NCBI GenBank assembly: GCA_037443425.1
Contig: JBBIOI010000131.1
Span: forward strand, 1 to 9,035
Source: JBBIOI01 sp037443425
GTDB taxonomy: Bacteria; Desulfobacterota; BSN033; UBA1163
Direction of reading: 5' to 3'
DNA length: 9,035 nucleotides
The notes beneath the pieces are model-generated. The model was not told where the DNA came from. It was given only the letters and a program-made list of their open reading frames with translations, and searched no databases. Shown here piece by piece: positions 1-6,815 of this stretch (positions are counted from its first letter, which is position 1; every line of letters begins with the position of its first letter). A program made the translations under genes and the position numbers.

Positions 1-71
1 ATAGGGGCTCCTGTGATCTGTTTTTGGGGTTATGTTATATCAAGTTGCGGTAAAAGTCAATTGGAAAGTCT

Positions 72-100
72 CTGGAAGCCTTGATTTTAGAGGCTTCCAG
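72..100. repeat. Perfect 10-bp inverted repeat (hairpin) upstream of the first gene
   Basis: CTGGAAGCCT (72-81) and AGGCTTCCAG (91-100) are exact reverse complements around a 9-base loop. No T-run follows on either strand, so it does not look like a standard intrinsic terminator. It lies 41 bases ahead of the first start codon. It could be a leader structure of that gene, the end of an upstream transcript, or one unit of a dispersed hairpin repeat. The rest of 1-141 shows nothing else convincing; I could not pick a good promoter there. Confidence 0.6.
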
Positions 101-141
101 CATTATTGAACAATCTCTAAATTAAAAGGAGGGATTTTAGC

Positions 142-933
142 ATGTTTTCAAAAAAAAATTTTTTATTAGCGAGTTTATTTATTATTTTAACAGTCCTTTT
201 TTCTTTCCAGCTATTTGCAGATGAAATCGGTAAGGGTGTAACGATCACATATCTTGGGCATTCTGCATTCAAATTTGTTTCTCCAAAGAATGTAGTAATC
301 TATATCGATCCTTTCTTAAGTAAAAACCCAAAGACTCCGTCAGAGATGAAAGAGGTTGATAAGGCGGATATTATTCTTGTGACCCACGGACATCATGATC
401 ATATAGGTGATACCATTTCTATCTCTCAGAAAACGAATGCCAAAGTTATTACGATATACGAGCTTGGAAGTTATCTGACAAAAAAGGGGGCCAAGAATGT
501 AGTAGGGATGAATAAAGGAGGCACTTATGAGTCGCATGGTATTTCCATCATAATGGTCCCTGCAACCCATAGCTCAGGTATTGTGGAGGGGGATCAGGTA
601 TTATATGGTGGTGAACCTGTGGGTTTTGTTATTCAATTCGAAAATGGATTTAAAATTTATCATGCAGGCGATACGGGTGTTTTCAGTGATATGAAGATCA
701 TTGGGGATCTTTATAAGCCAGATGTTTCAATACTTCCAATAGGTAGTCACTATACAATGGGCCCAAAAGAAGGTGCCTATGCTGCCAAACTCTTGGGTTC
801 AAAATATGTAATTCCAATGCATTATGGTACCTTTCCAGCCTTAAAAGGCACAAGTGAAGAGTTTATAAATTGTATGAAGGATATTCCAGGTATAAAGGTC
901 CTGATACTAAAGCCAGGTGAAACTGTAAAGTAA
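142..933 (+). CDS. Exported metallo-beta-lactamase-fold metal-dependent hydrolase (UPF0173/UlaG-like)
   Basis: This 263-residue protein is predicted to be a metal-dependent hydrolase of the UlaG/UPF0173 branch of the metallo-beta-lactamase superfamily; the substrate is unknown. Visible signatures are YLGHSAF (His40), DPF (Asp56), the metal motif THGHHDH (His82, His84, Asp86, His87), ATHSSG (His143), HAGDTG (Asp177) and PMHYGTFP (His227). Together these form a complete two-metal site in family order. The first 26 residues (KK, then a hydrophobic run, ending LFA before DE) look like a signal peptide, which is notable because UPF0173 proteins are normally cytoplasmic. Residue -3 is Leu, so cleavage is not certain and a membrane anchor is possible. 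The ATG at 142 is supported by AAGGAGGG at 126-133. The gene converges on the cyclase with only 13 bases between the stop codons, leaving no room for a separate terminator. The family call is firm; the function is open. Confidence 0.88.
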   Translation: MFSKKNFLLASLFIILTVLFSFQLFADEIGKGVTITYLGHSAFKFVSPKNVVIYIDPFLSKNPKTPSEMKEVDKADIILVTHGHHDHIGDTISISQKTNAKVITIYELGSYLTKKGAKNVVGMNKGGTYESHGISIIMVPATHSSGIVEGDQVLYGGEPVGFVIQFENGFKIYHAGDTGVFSDMKIIGDLYKPDVSILPIGSHYTMGPKEGAYAAKLLGSKYVIPMHYGTFPALKGTSEEFINCMKDIPGIKVLILKPGETVK

Positions 934-946
934 AAAGGGTCGTAGA

Positions 947-2560
947 CTAAGAAGGCCAAGGGTTATTTTTATTATATAGACCTAAACCTATAACGATTTT
1001 TGTTTTTGCCTCCTCATCTCTTCTGAATGATTGTTTTAGTGAGTTTATTATCGAATTAATTGCTTTATCCTGTGGCAGGATGCTTCTTGCCTGTTCAAAT
1101 TTTAAGGAGGCCTTTTCGAAGAGTCTTGACTTGAAATATTCAATACCTTCTAAGATTAGAGGAGATACCTGGTCTTTAAGATTTCTAATCTCCAAGGGAT
1201 CATTGTCATAGATTTCAGAGATAATGATAGGATCTTTTGCCCCTGCAATAAAGATCTCACCTAATTTACGAATTCTATAAACATTTTGAGGAAGACGGGT
1301 GACAATCTCTTCTGATACAATTATATTTAAACCTAATAGCTTTGCAGTTTCTTCAAGTCGTTTGGAAAGATTGACTGGACTGCCAATTATTGTTGAATCC
1401 ATTCTTTGTCTCGAGCCAAGTGTACCGAGGATAACCTCTCCAATATGAATCCCGATTCCTACTTGGACTGGAGGATATGAACTTTCAGAATTGAACTCTT
1501 TAATAACTGATAAGATTCTGATACTACATTTTACAGCATTTTCTGCTGAATCTTTTCCCTCAAATATGGAAAAGAACCCATCACCCATGAATTTATCAAT
1601 CACACCTTCACAATCATCAATGACTTTTATAATTTTTTGATAAAGATTATTTATAAATCTAATAAGTTCACTCGGGCTAAGTTTTTCTGATAATGATGTA
1701 AACCCCCGAATATCACAGCTAAGAACAGATAATAATTGCCTATCAGCCTCCCCGAGCTTGATTGTTCCAAGTCCCTCAGAGGCTATACGTTTTAGATAAG
1801 CAGGTGGGACGAATTTTTCAAATACATCTTTTGCTTCATGAAGGGCCCTATCAAGTGACCTGAAATGAAGCCCAATCGTTAGCGTTAGAAAGACAGAGAG
1901 CCAGAAAGAGGTAAACCACAGGATCTGACCTTTAACAGGGACCCAGAATCCTAAAGAACGCAGGGCATCATGAAGTCCACCACTGAACCAAAGGACCATT
2001 CCAATAGAAAAGGAAATCATATATAGGTGTTTTGGCTTTCCCTCTTTATTAAGTGTCATTATAGTTTTTATAAAATAGTAAAGACATGCACTTAGGCAAT
2101 AGAAGTGTATCGATGGCCTTAGAACCTTAGATTGAGGTCTAAGAATACCGGTTGAAATTTCATGTGGTTCAAGAGGGAGCCCCAAAAATATCGGACCTTT
2201 ACCGAATAGGGCGGAAAGTGAAAGAATGATGCTTATTATAATTATTATCCATGATAAAGGATTTAGTTTCTCATCGAATATAGATGATTGAAACCATGTC
2301 CAGGTTGCAGGTAAGAGTGCTAAAAAGGCAAGGTCTACTCTATATCCAAAAAGTATAGATTGAGGCGATTTTTGAAGGCCGTAAATTACCCATCCAAGGA
2401 AAAATAGTGTTGAAGATAGATAAAAGAGGAATAGGCTTCTTAGGGGACGATATTGATAATAGAGTAATAATGTTGCAAGACATAGAAGGGTCATGATTGC
2501 ATTGGTGGCAAAACCAAAAAAGGGACCAACACTGTAGTGCGGTAGAAAATCTGGGAGCAT
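947..2560 (-). CDS. Membrane-bound class III adenylate cyclase with seven-helix N-terminal sensor
   Basis: Predicted to convert ATP to cAMP at the inner face of the membrane. Residues ~14-231 contain about seven hydrophobic helices (roughly 14-35, 43-62, 74-92, 103-120, 150-170, 180-198, 211-231), a probable sensor domain I cannot assign to a named family. A linker, FEKFVPPAYLKRIASEG (247-263), leads into the cyclase homology domain (~275-450). All catalytic positions are visible: metal Asp283 (SCDIRGFTSLSEKL) and Asp327 (DKFMGD), Lys323 and Thr390 as purine-specifying residues (the Lys/Thr pair of bacterial class IIIb adenylyl cyclases), and transition-state Asn397 and Arg401 (VNLSKRLE). Residues ~466-510 resemble one TPR-like helical repeat. 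The start ATG lies 19 bases past the stop of the upstream metallo-beta-lactamase gene, with no clear Shine-Dalgarno sequence, so translational coupling is likely. Family and activity type are well supported; the signal is unknown. Confidence 0.9.
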   Translation of the reverse strand: MLPDFLPHYSVGPFFGFATNAIMTLLCLATLLLYYQYRPLRSLFLFYLSSTLFFLGWVIYGLQKSPQSILFGYRVDLAFLALLPATWTWFQSSIFDEKLNPLSWIIIIISIILSLSALFGKGPIFLGLPLEPHEISTGILRPQSKVLRPSIHFYCLSACLYYFIKTIMTLNKEGKPKHLYMISFSIGMVLWFSGGLHDALRSLGFWVPVKGQILWFTSFWLSVFLTLTIGLHFRSLDRALHEAKDVFEKFVPPAYLKRIASEGLGTIKLGEADRQLLSVLSCDIRGFTSLSEKLSPSELIRFINNLYQKIIKVIDDCEGVIDKFMGDGFFSIFEGKDSAENAVKCSIRILSVIKEFNSESSYPPVQVGIGIHIGEVILGTLGSRQRMDSTIIGSPVNLSKRLEETAKLLGLNIIVSEEIVTRLPQNVYRIRKLGEIFIAGAKDPIIISEIYDNDPLEIRNLKDQVSPLILEGIEYFKSRLFEKASLKFEQARSILPQDKAINSIINSLKQSFRRDEEAKTKIVIGLGLYNKNNPWPS

Positions 2561-2579
2561 ATGAATTCATGCGATTTTA

Positions 2580-3548
2580 TTATCTTTCAAGTGAATAGTA
2601 ATCCTTTCCATCTTTTTCCTTAACCCTTACTAATCCCTTTTCCATTAATATCTCTAAGTGACCAAGGATTTCAGAGACTCCCAAGAAGACCTCAAACAGG
2701 CTTAAATCAGGAAATATATCCTTCACAATCTCAAAGCAACTCATTTCCCCTTTTGATAATGAGGCAAGTATACTGTTCATTCTTTCTTTGTGGTGAAAGG
2801 ATATCTCCTTAATAACTTCCTTTGTTTGGAAAATCTCAGTTCCATGCCCTGGCAGGGATAATGAGATTTTTAGCTTATCAATTTTCTCAAGCGATGTTAG
2901 ATATTCTTTTAGGCTTGGATAATTAAAAGGAGGTATAATGCCTACAGGATTTAATGTAGGATTAGGGGTAATCTCTTTTAATATATGATCACTTGTGAAT
3001 AAAACTGCCTTTTCATGGTAGTAAAGGCAGATCAATCCCGGGCTATGGCCCGGGCAATAAATTGTCCTCAATTCCATAGAATTAAAAGTTATGGATTCAT
3101 TATCATTTAAAAAAAATGCCTCATCAAGAGGATCACAGTATTTTTGCCCTGATTCGAAGTAATTAATAATCCCTTCAGCTAAATCCGATGGGACACCATT
3201 TCTTATAAGAATTGTTTTTAAAAATCCAAATTGATGAATAAAAGACCTTATCCTACCATAATCTTTTGGGTGAATGTAGATCTTTGCCCCTGAGATTGTG
3301 GATATCTTTTTTGCCTGCCCATAATGATCTATATGACCATGAGTTATCAAAACTCTTTTTACTGATTCTATTGAATATCCAATCTCATTTAATCCTCTAT
3401 TTAATATCTCTAAAGAATCTTCAGTTTTGAGTCCTGTATCAATAAGGGTTAATGGGTTTTCTGTAATGGCATAGACATTTATCGTCTTTATAGGGAAGGG
3501 GACAGGAAGTTCAATTTTATAGATATCTTCGAAATACTGGGTTACCAT
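2580..3548 (-). CDS. Metallo-beta-lactamase-fold hydrolase, glyoxalase II/LACTB2-like, with C-terminal winged helix
   Basis: A 322-residue cytoplasmic protein with no signal peptide. The metal site is complete: LIDTG (Asp37), ITHGHIDH (His70, His72, Asp74, His75), CPGHSPG (His168), FTSDH (Asp187) and LPGHG (His235). This order and the SPG and SDH contexts match the glyoxalase-II/LACTB2-type branch, whose members hydrolyse thioesters or, in some cases, nucleic acid; the substrate here cannot be told. Residues ~250-322 (HHKERMNSIL to GLVRVKEKDGKDYYSL) form the small helical/winged-helix domain found behind the catalytic domain in LACTB2-like proteins. It is the first gene of a two-gene minus-strand unit with the adenylate cyclase. 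The ATG at 3548 has no good Shine-Dalgarno sequence, and a promoter about 30-60 bases upstream would give a leader of only ~25 bases. The family assignment is firm; any link to cAMP signalling is inferred from position only. Confidence 0.88.
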   Translation of the reverse strand: MVTQYFEDIYKIELPVPFPIKTINVYAITENPLTLIDTGLKTEDSLEILNRGLNEIGYSIESVKRVLITHGHIDHYGQAKKISTISGAKIYIHPKDYGRIRSFIHQFGFLKTILIRNGVPSDLAEGIINYFESGQKYCDPLDEAFFLNDNESITFNSMELRTIYCPGHSPGLICLYYHEKAVLFTSDHILKEITPNPTLNPVGIIPPFNYPSLKEYLTSLEKIDKLKISLSLPGHGTEIFQTKEVIKEISFHHKERMNSILASLSKGEMSCFEIVKDIFPDLSLFEVFLGVSEILGHLEILMEKGLVRVKEKDGKDYYSLER

Positions 3549-3579
3549 GACCGAGGATTTTTTAGGATTTTTAGTAAAG

Positions 3580-3608
3580 AGGTTAGCATAGAATTAAATT
3601 TTTTTCAA
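3580..3608 (-). promoter_or_regulatory. Putative sigma-70 promoter of the metallo-beta-lactamase/cyclase unit
   Basis: Read on the minus strand, TTGAAA (3608-3603) is followed after exactly 17 bases by TAACCT (3585-3580), preceded by TGC, so the -10 is of the extended TGnTAnnnT form. The -10 hexamer itself is weak. Transcription would begin near 3573, about 25 bases before the ATG at 3548. The -10 is embedded in one arm of the inverted repeat at 3581-3627. Confidence 0.45.
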
Positions 3609-3627
3609 AATAATTTTTATGCTAATC
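3581..3627. repeat. 13-bp inverted repeat in the divergent control region
   Basis: Bases 3581-3593 pair with 3615-3627, with two G-T pairs. The perfect core is TTAGCATA (3583-3590) with TATGCTAA (3618-3625). The loop is 21 bases and very AT-rich. The repeat overlaps both the -35 and the -10 of the putative leftward promoter, so it could be an operator with two half-sites. A related sequence, TGTGCTAACC, recurs at 3696-3705 over the nrdJ -10 region. Confidence 0.5.
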
Positions 3628-3628
3628 G

Positions 3629-3666
3629 AGACCTCCCCAGTCTATCAAAGACTTTTTCAGAGGTCT
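3629..3666. repeat. Nested inverted repeat upstream of the nrdJ promoter
   Basis: The outer arms AGACCTC (3629-3635) and GAGGTCT (3660-3666) are exact reverse complements. Inside lies a smaller hairpin, AGTCT (3639-3643) with AGACT (3649-3653), followed by T5. If the promoter at 3679 is right, this structure is not in the nrdJ transcript and is more likely a protein-binding site. If a promoter lies further upstream, it could act as a weak attenuator. It does not resemble a cobalamin riboswitch, and I see no NrdR-box-like pair of palindromes. Confidence 0.35.
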
Positions 3667-3678
3667 GTAATCAAACTC

Positions 3679-3706
3679 TTGACAAGTTTAAATACTGTGC
3701 TAACCT
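3679..3706 (+). promoter_or_regulatory. Putative sigma-70 promoter of the nrdJ operon
   Basis: A perfect -35 TTGACA (3679-3684) is followed after 16 bases by TAACCT (3701-3706) with the upstream TGC extension. This is the same extended -10 as in the leftward promoter. The start of transcription would be near 3713, giving a leader of about 50 bases before the ATG at 3765. The -35 is strong and the -10 is poor by consensus, which fits a regulated promoter. Confidence 0.5.
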
Positions 3707-3764
3707 TTTCTTTAAGGACCTTTTAAATTTATTGTAAAAAAATTTTAATTGAAGGGGAGTGAAA

Positions 3765-6014
3765 ATGGTTTTAGCCAATTTAACAAAAAATGCAATTACC
3801 GTTCTTGAAAAACGTTATTTAAAAAAGGATCTGCAGGGAAATGTTATTGAAACACCGGAAGAGATGTTTCGTCGTGTTGCAAATAATATTGCACAGGCCG
3901 ATTGCCTTTATGATCAGCGATGTGATCTAAAATCGATTGAAGAAGATTTTTACGAACTTTTAGCATCTCTCGATTTTCTTCCTAATTCCCCTACATTAAT
4001 GAATGCAGGCAGAGAATTACAACAACTTTCGGCCTGCTTTGTTCTTCCTGTTGGAGATTCGATGGAAGAGATCTTTGATGCAGTAAAGCAGATGGCTTTA
4101 ATTCAAAAGAGTGGTGGTGGAACAGGCTTCTCTTTCTCGAGGTTAAGGCCTAAAAATGATGTTGTTGGATCTACAAAAGGGGTTTCAAGCGGTCCTGTCT
4201 CTTTTATGAGCGTTTTTGATACTGCAACAGAAGCCATCAAACAGGGTGGAACTCGAAGGGGCGCAAATATGGGTATCCTTAGAGTAGATCATCCTGATAT
4301 TATAGAATTCATTCAATGTAAGGATGGTGAACACCGATTCAACAATTTCAATATATCTGTTGCAGCTACTGATGAATTTATGGAAGCCCTTGAAATGGGT
4401 AAGAAGTATCCACTTAGAAATCCAAGGACAAAAGAGATTGTACAATTTGTGGAGGCACGTGAGATATTTGAAAAGATGGTTTACCAGGCATGGAAGAATG
4501 GCGATCCTGGAATCATCTTCATAGATAGAATCAATCGAGACAATCCAACACCTGAGATTGGAGAAATCGAAAGTACAAATCCCTGTGGAGAACAACCTCT
4601 ATTACCATACGAATCATGTAACCTTGGTTCAATAAACCTTTCTAATATGGTTAGAAATGGGGACATTGACTGGGGCAAACTTGGGACGGTTATAGAAAGG
4701 GCAGTTCATTTTTTAGATAATGTAATTGACATGAATAGATATACACTTCCACAGATTGAAGCAATGACAAAGGCAAATAGGAAGATAGGTTTGGGTGTTA
4801 TGGGTTTTGCTGATATGTTGATAAAATTAGGAGTTCCATATAACCATCAAAAAGCATTCGAGATTGGAGAAAAAGTGATGGGGTTTATACAGCAAATGGG
4901 TAGAAAGGCATCTAAAGAATTGGCCTTAAAAAGAGGTTCTTTCCCAAATTTTGAAAGAAGCGTATTAAAAAAAGATTGGGAGGCAATGCGAAATGCAACA
5001 GTGACAACCATTGCCCCTGCAGGAACAATCTCCATTATTGCAGGGACATCTTCAGGAATCGAACCAATATTTGCCCTTGTATTTATTCGTCGAGTGCTGG
5101 ATGGGAAGGAACTTTTGGAAGTTAATCCATTCTTTGAGAAATATGCAAAAGAGGAAGGTTTCTATTCTGAGGAGCTTATGAAAAAGATTGCCCAGGATGG
5201 GCAGATAAAAGACTTAAAAGAGATTCCAGATAGAATAAAGGATATTTTTGTTACGGCCCACGATATCTCTCCAGAAGACCATATCCGAATGCAGGCAGCT
5301 TTCCAAAGATATACCGATAATGCAGTCTCAAAGACAGTTAATTTCCCTCACGATGCAACAGTTGATGATGTGGTGAGGGTTTATCGTCTGGCATATGAGT
5401 TAGGTTGTAAAGGAGTAACTATTTATAGGGATAGAAGTCGTGAACAACAGGTTTTATATAAAGGTAGTTGTACTGATAGGGGGGATATCCGTCAGGAAAA
5501 AGGACCGAAAATTCGCCAGGATGTAATCTATGGTTCAACACGAAAGATTAGAACTGGATGCGGAAATCTTTACGTTACAATAAATGAAGATGAGGAGGGA
5601 AATCTTTTTGAAATATTTAATCAGATTGGTAAGGCTGGAGGATGTGCTGCCTCACAATCAGAAGCAATTGGACGTCTTGTGTCTCTGGCTTTTCGTTCAG
5701 GTATAGAACCCGAAAATGTGATTAGGCAACTTAAAGGTATAAGTTGTCATGCCCCTGTATGGTATAAAGAAGGTAAAATTCTATCTTGTGCTGATGCTGT
5801 TGCAAAGGCAATTGAATGGCATATTCAATCCAAGAAGGAAAATCCTAAACCAAGCATCGAGATCTTTAAAATGAGCACAAAGGGTGATTCAATGGTTATG
5901 AAAACTGTTTCCCCATATGAAAATCATAGAGGGGCTTGTCCTGAATGTGGAGGCCCACTCATTTATGAAGAAGGCTGTGTAAAGTGTCTTTGCGGGTATT
6001 CAGATTGTGGTTAA
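3765..6014 (+). CDS. nrdJ: Adenosylcobalamin-dependent (class II) ribonucleoside-diphosphate reductase
   Basis: Reduces ribonucleotides to deoxyribonucleotides using a cobalamin-generated thiyl radical, independent of oxygen. I chose ATG 3765 (749 residues): AGGGGAG at 3753-3759 is five bases upstream, while the in-frame GTG at 3759 overlaps that site. An N-terminal lobe (~1-85) precedes the ten-stranded barrel. Visible residues are Cys91 (LSACFVLP) and Cys285 (ESCNLGSINL) as the redox pair, NPCGE with Asn272, radical Cys274 and Glu276, and APAGTISIIAGTSSGIEP (417-434). The radical-to-partner spacing of 11 residues matches what I recall of the Thermotoga maritima NrdJ enzyme. A TSCPD-type domain covers ~583-688 (TGCGNLYVTI to GISCHAP). 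The tail has CPEC (725, 728) and Cys738, 741, 743, 748, a metal-binding or redox-relay ribbon. Its last cluster reads CVKCLCGYSDCG, apparently one residue shorter than the CxxCxxCG form I remember. It leads a three-gene operon. Confidence 0.97.
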   Translation: MVLANLTKNAITVLEKRYLKKDLQGNVIETPEEMFRRVANNIAQADCLYDQRCDLKSIEEDFYELLASLDFLPNSPTLMNAGRELQQLSACFVLPVGDSMEEIFDAVKQMALIQKSGGGTGFSFSRLRPKNDVVGSTKGVSSGPVSFMSVFDTATEAIKQGGTRRGANMGILRVDHPDIIEFIQCKDGEHRFNNFNISVAATDEFMEALEMGKKYPLRNPRTKEIVQFVEAREIFEKMVYQAWKNGDPGIIFIDRINRDNPTPEIGEIESTNPCGEQPLLPYESCNLGSINLSNMVRNGDIDWGKLGTVIERAVHFLDNVIDMNRYTLPQIEAMTKANRKIGLGVMGFADMLIKLGVPYNHQKAFEIGEKVMGFIQQMGRKASKELALKRGSFPNFERSVLKKDWEAMRNATVTTIAPAGTISIIAGTSSGIEPIFALVFIRRVLDGKELLEVNPFFEKYAKEEGFYSEELMKKIAQDGQIKDLKEIPDRIKDIFVTAHDISPEDHIRMQAAFQRYTDNAVSKTVNFPHDATVDDVVRVYRLAYELGCKGVTIYRDRSREQQVLYKGSCTDRGDIRQEKGPKIRQDVIYGSTRKIRTGCGNLYVTINEDEEGNLFEIFNQIGKAGGCAASQSEAIGRLVSLAFRSGIEPENVIRQLKGISCHAPVWYKEGKILSCADAVAKAIEWHIQSKKENPKPSIEIFKMSTKGDSMVMKTVSPYENHRGACPECGGPLIYEEGCVKCLCGYSDCG

Positions 6015-6020
6015 TATTAT

Positions 6021-6812
6021 ATGAAGTGCTTAAGAATAATAATTATTATTATCTCCTTCTCAATATTATTTTTAACCCTGGGTGAAGTTCAAAGCATTGA
6101 GCCAAACCATTATTTAGAGGGGGAAAAACATTTCATCTACATAGCAAAAAAATTGGGGATCTCTGTTCTTCGGGCAACGATTAAAATTACTCCTAAGCCT
6201 TCACAAAATGGTAAATCCTTTCTATACATACAGGTGGATGTAAATTCTTTTCCTAACATAGCCTTTTTATTCAAAATGAATAATAGATTTATTTCTATTG
6301 TTGATGCTGAAACATTATCTCCTGTCTCTTATACAAAAGAGATCGACCAGGATGGTCTTTTCATTAAAAAGAAACATTACAAGCAGACTAATATCTTTAA
6401 CCATTCTGACCAAAAAATTATAATAGAGAAGATTCAGGAGAATAAAAAAGAAGAGATTCTACTCCCTCCATCAACATATGATCCACTTTCCATGTTTTTG
6501 AGATGTCACTTAATGGATGAGTTCAAACCTGGTGAGGATATTAGGCTTTTAATTTATGATGGAGTAAAATTAAGAGAGATGGTTTTTCAGTCAAAAAGAG
6601 AGACAATGAAATTTAATGAAGATAGTGAAATAAATACAATTTGCCTTGAATCAAAAACTTCCTTTTCTACATTTGGAGAAAAAGAGGGTACGATTCGTGT
6701 TTGGTATACTCTCGATAATAAAAGGGTTCCAATTTTAATGGAATTGAGCCTTCCTATAGGGAAAGTAATATTTGAACTTGAAGAGATGAAAGAGTTTAAA
6801 AATAAAGGATAA
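6021..6812 (+). CDS. Exported DUF3108-family protein of unknown function
   Basis: A 263-residue protein whose function I do not know. Residues 1-25 (MKCLR, then an Ile-rich stretch, ending VQS before IEP) form a good signal peptide, so the mature protein is probably periplasmic. Cys3 precedes the hydrophobic core, so this is not a lipobox. The rest is beta-rich and carries DUF3108 hallmarks: a GE-type opening (LEGEKHFIY, 32-40), DPLSMFLR (154-161) in the middle, and VWYTLDNKRVPILMEL (227-242) followed by GKVIFELEEM near the end. Spacing to nrdJ is 6 bases, with no clear ribosome site, suggesting translational coupling. It is followed after 3 bases by the flavoprotein gene. The first codons contain a perfect 16-bp palindrome of AAT/ATT units (6035-6050) that encodes the isoleucines. 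The family call rests on remembered motifs. Confidence 0.75.
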   Translation: MKCLRIIIIIISFSILFLTLGEVQSIEPNHYLEGEKHFIYIAKKLGISVLRATIKITPKPSQNGKSFLYIQVDVNSFPNIAFLFKMNNRFISIVDAETLSPVSYTKEIDQDGLFIKKKHYKQTNIFNHSDQKIIIEKIQENKKEEILLPPSTYDPLSMFLRCHLMDEFKPGEDIRLLIYDGVKLREMVFQSKRETMKFNEDSEINTICLESKTSFSTFGEKEGTIRVWYTLDNKRVPILMELSLPIGKVIFELEEMKEFKNKG

Positions 6813-6815
6813 TCT

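Noticed and set aside
2340..2570. Alternative minus-strand start ATGAATTCATATG and a 76-codon frame overlapping the cyclase N-terminus
   Set aside because: The frame differs from the cyclase and encodes no recognisable protein; the cyclase frame gives coherent membrane helices and a full catalytic domain.
3759..3764. GTG at 3759 as the nrdJ start
   Set aside because: It overlaps the Shine-Dalgarno sequence AGGGGAG, whereas ATG 3765 is correctly spaced from it.
3549..3764. Cobalamin riboswitch upstream of nrdJ
   Set aside because: The region is short and AT-rich, and I could not find the conserved B12-box core.
4185..4595. Open frame of 136 codons on the minus strand inside nrdJ
   Set aside because: It is antisense to highly conserved nrdJ sequence, has no ribosome site, and its composition is typical of a shadow frame.
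6035..6050. Perfect 16-bp palindrome AATAATAATTATTATT
   Set aside because: It is explained by a run of isoleucine codons in the signal peptide of an AT-rich gene, and a hairpin made only of A-T pairs would be weak.
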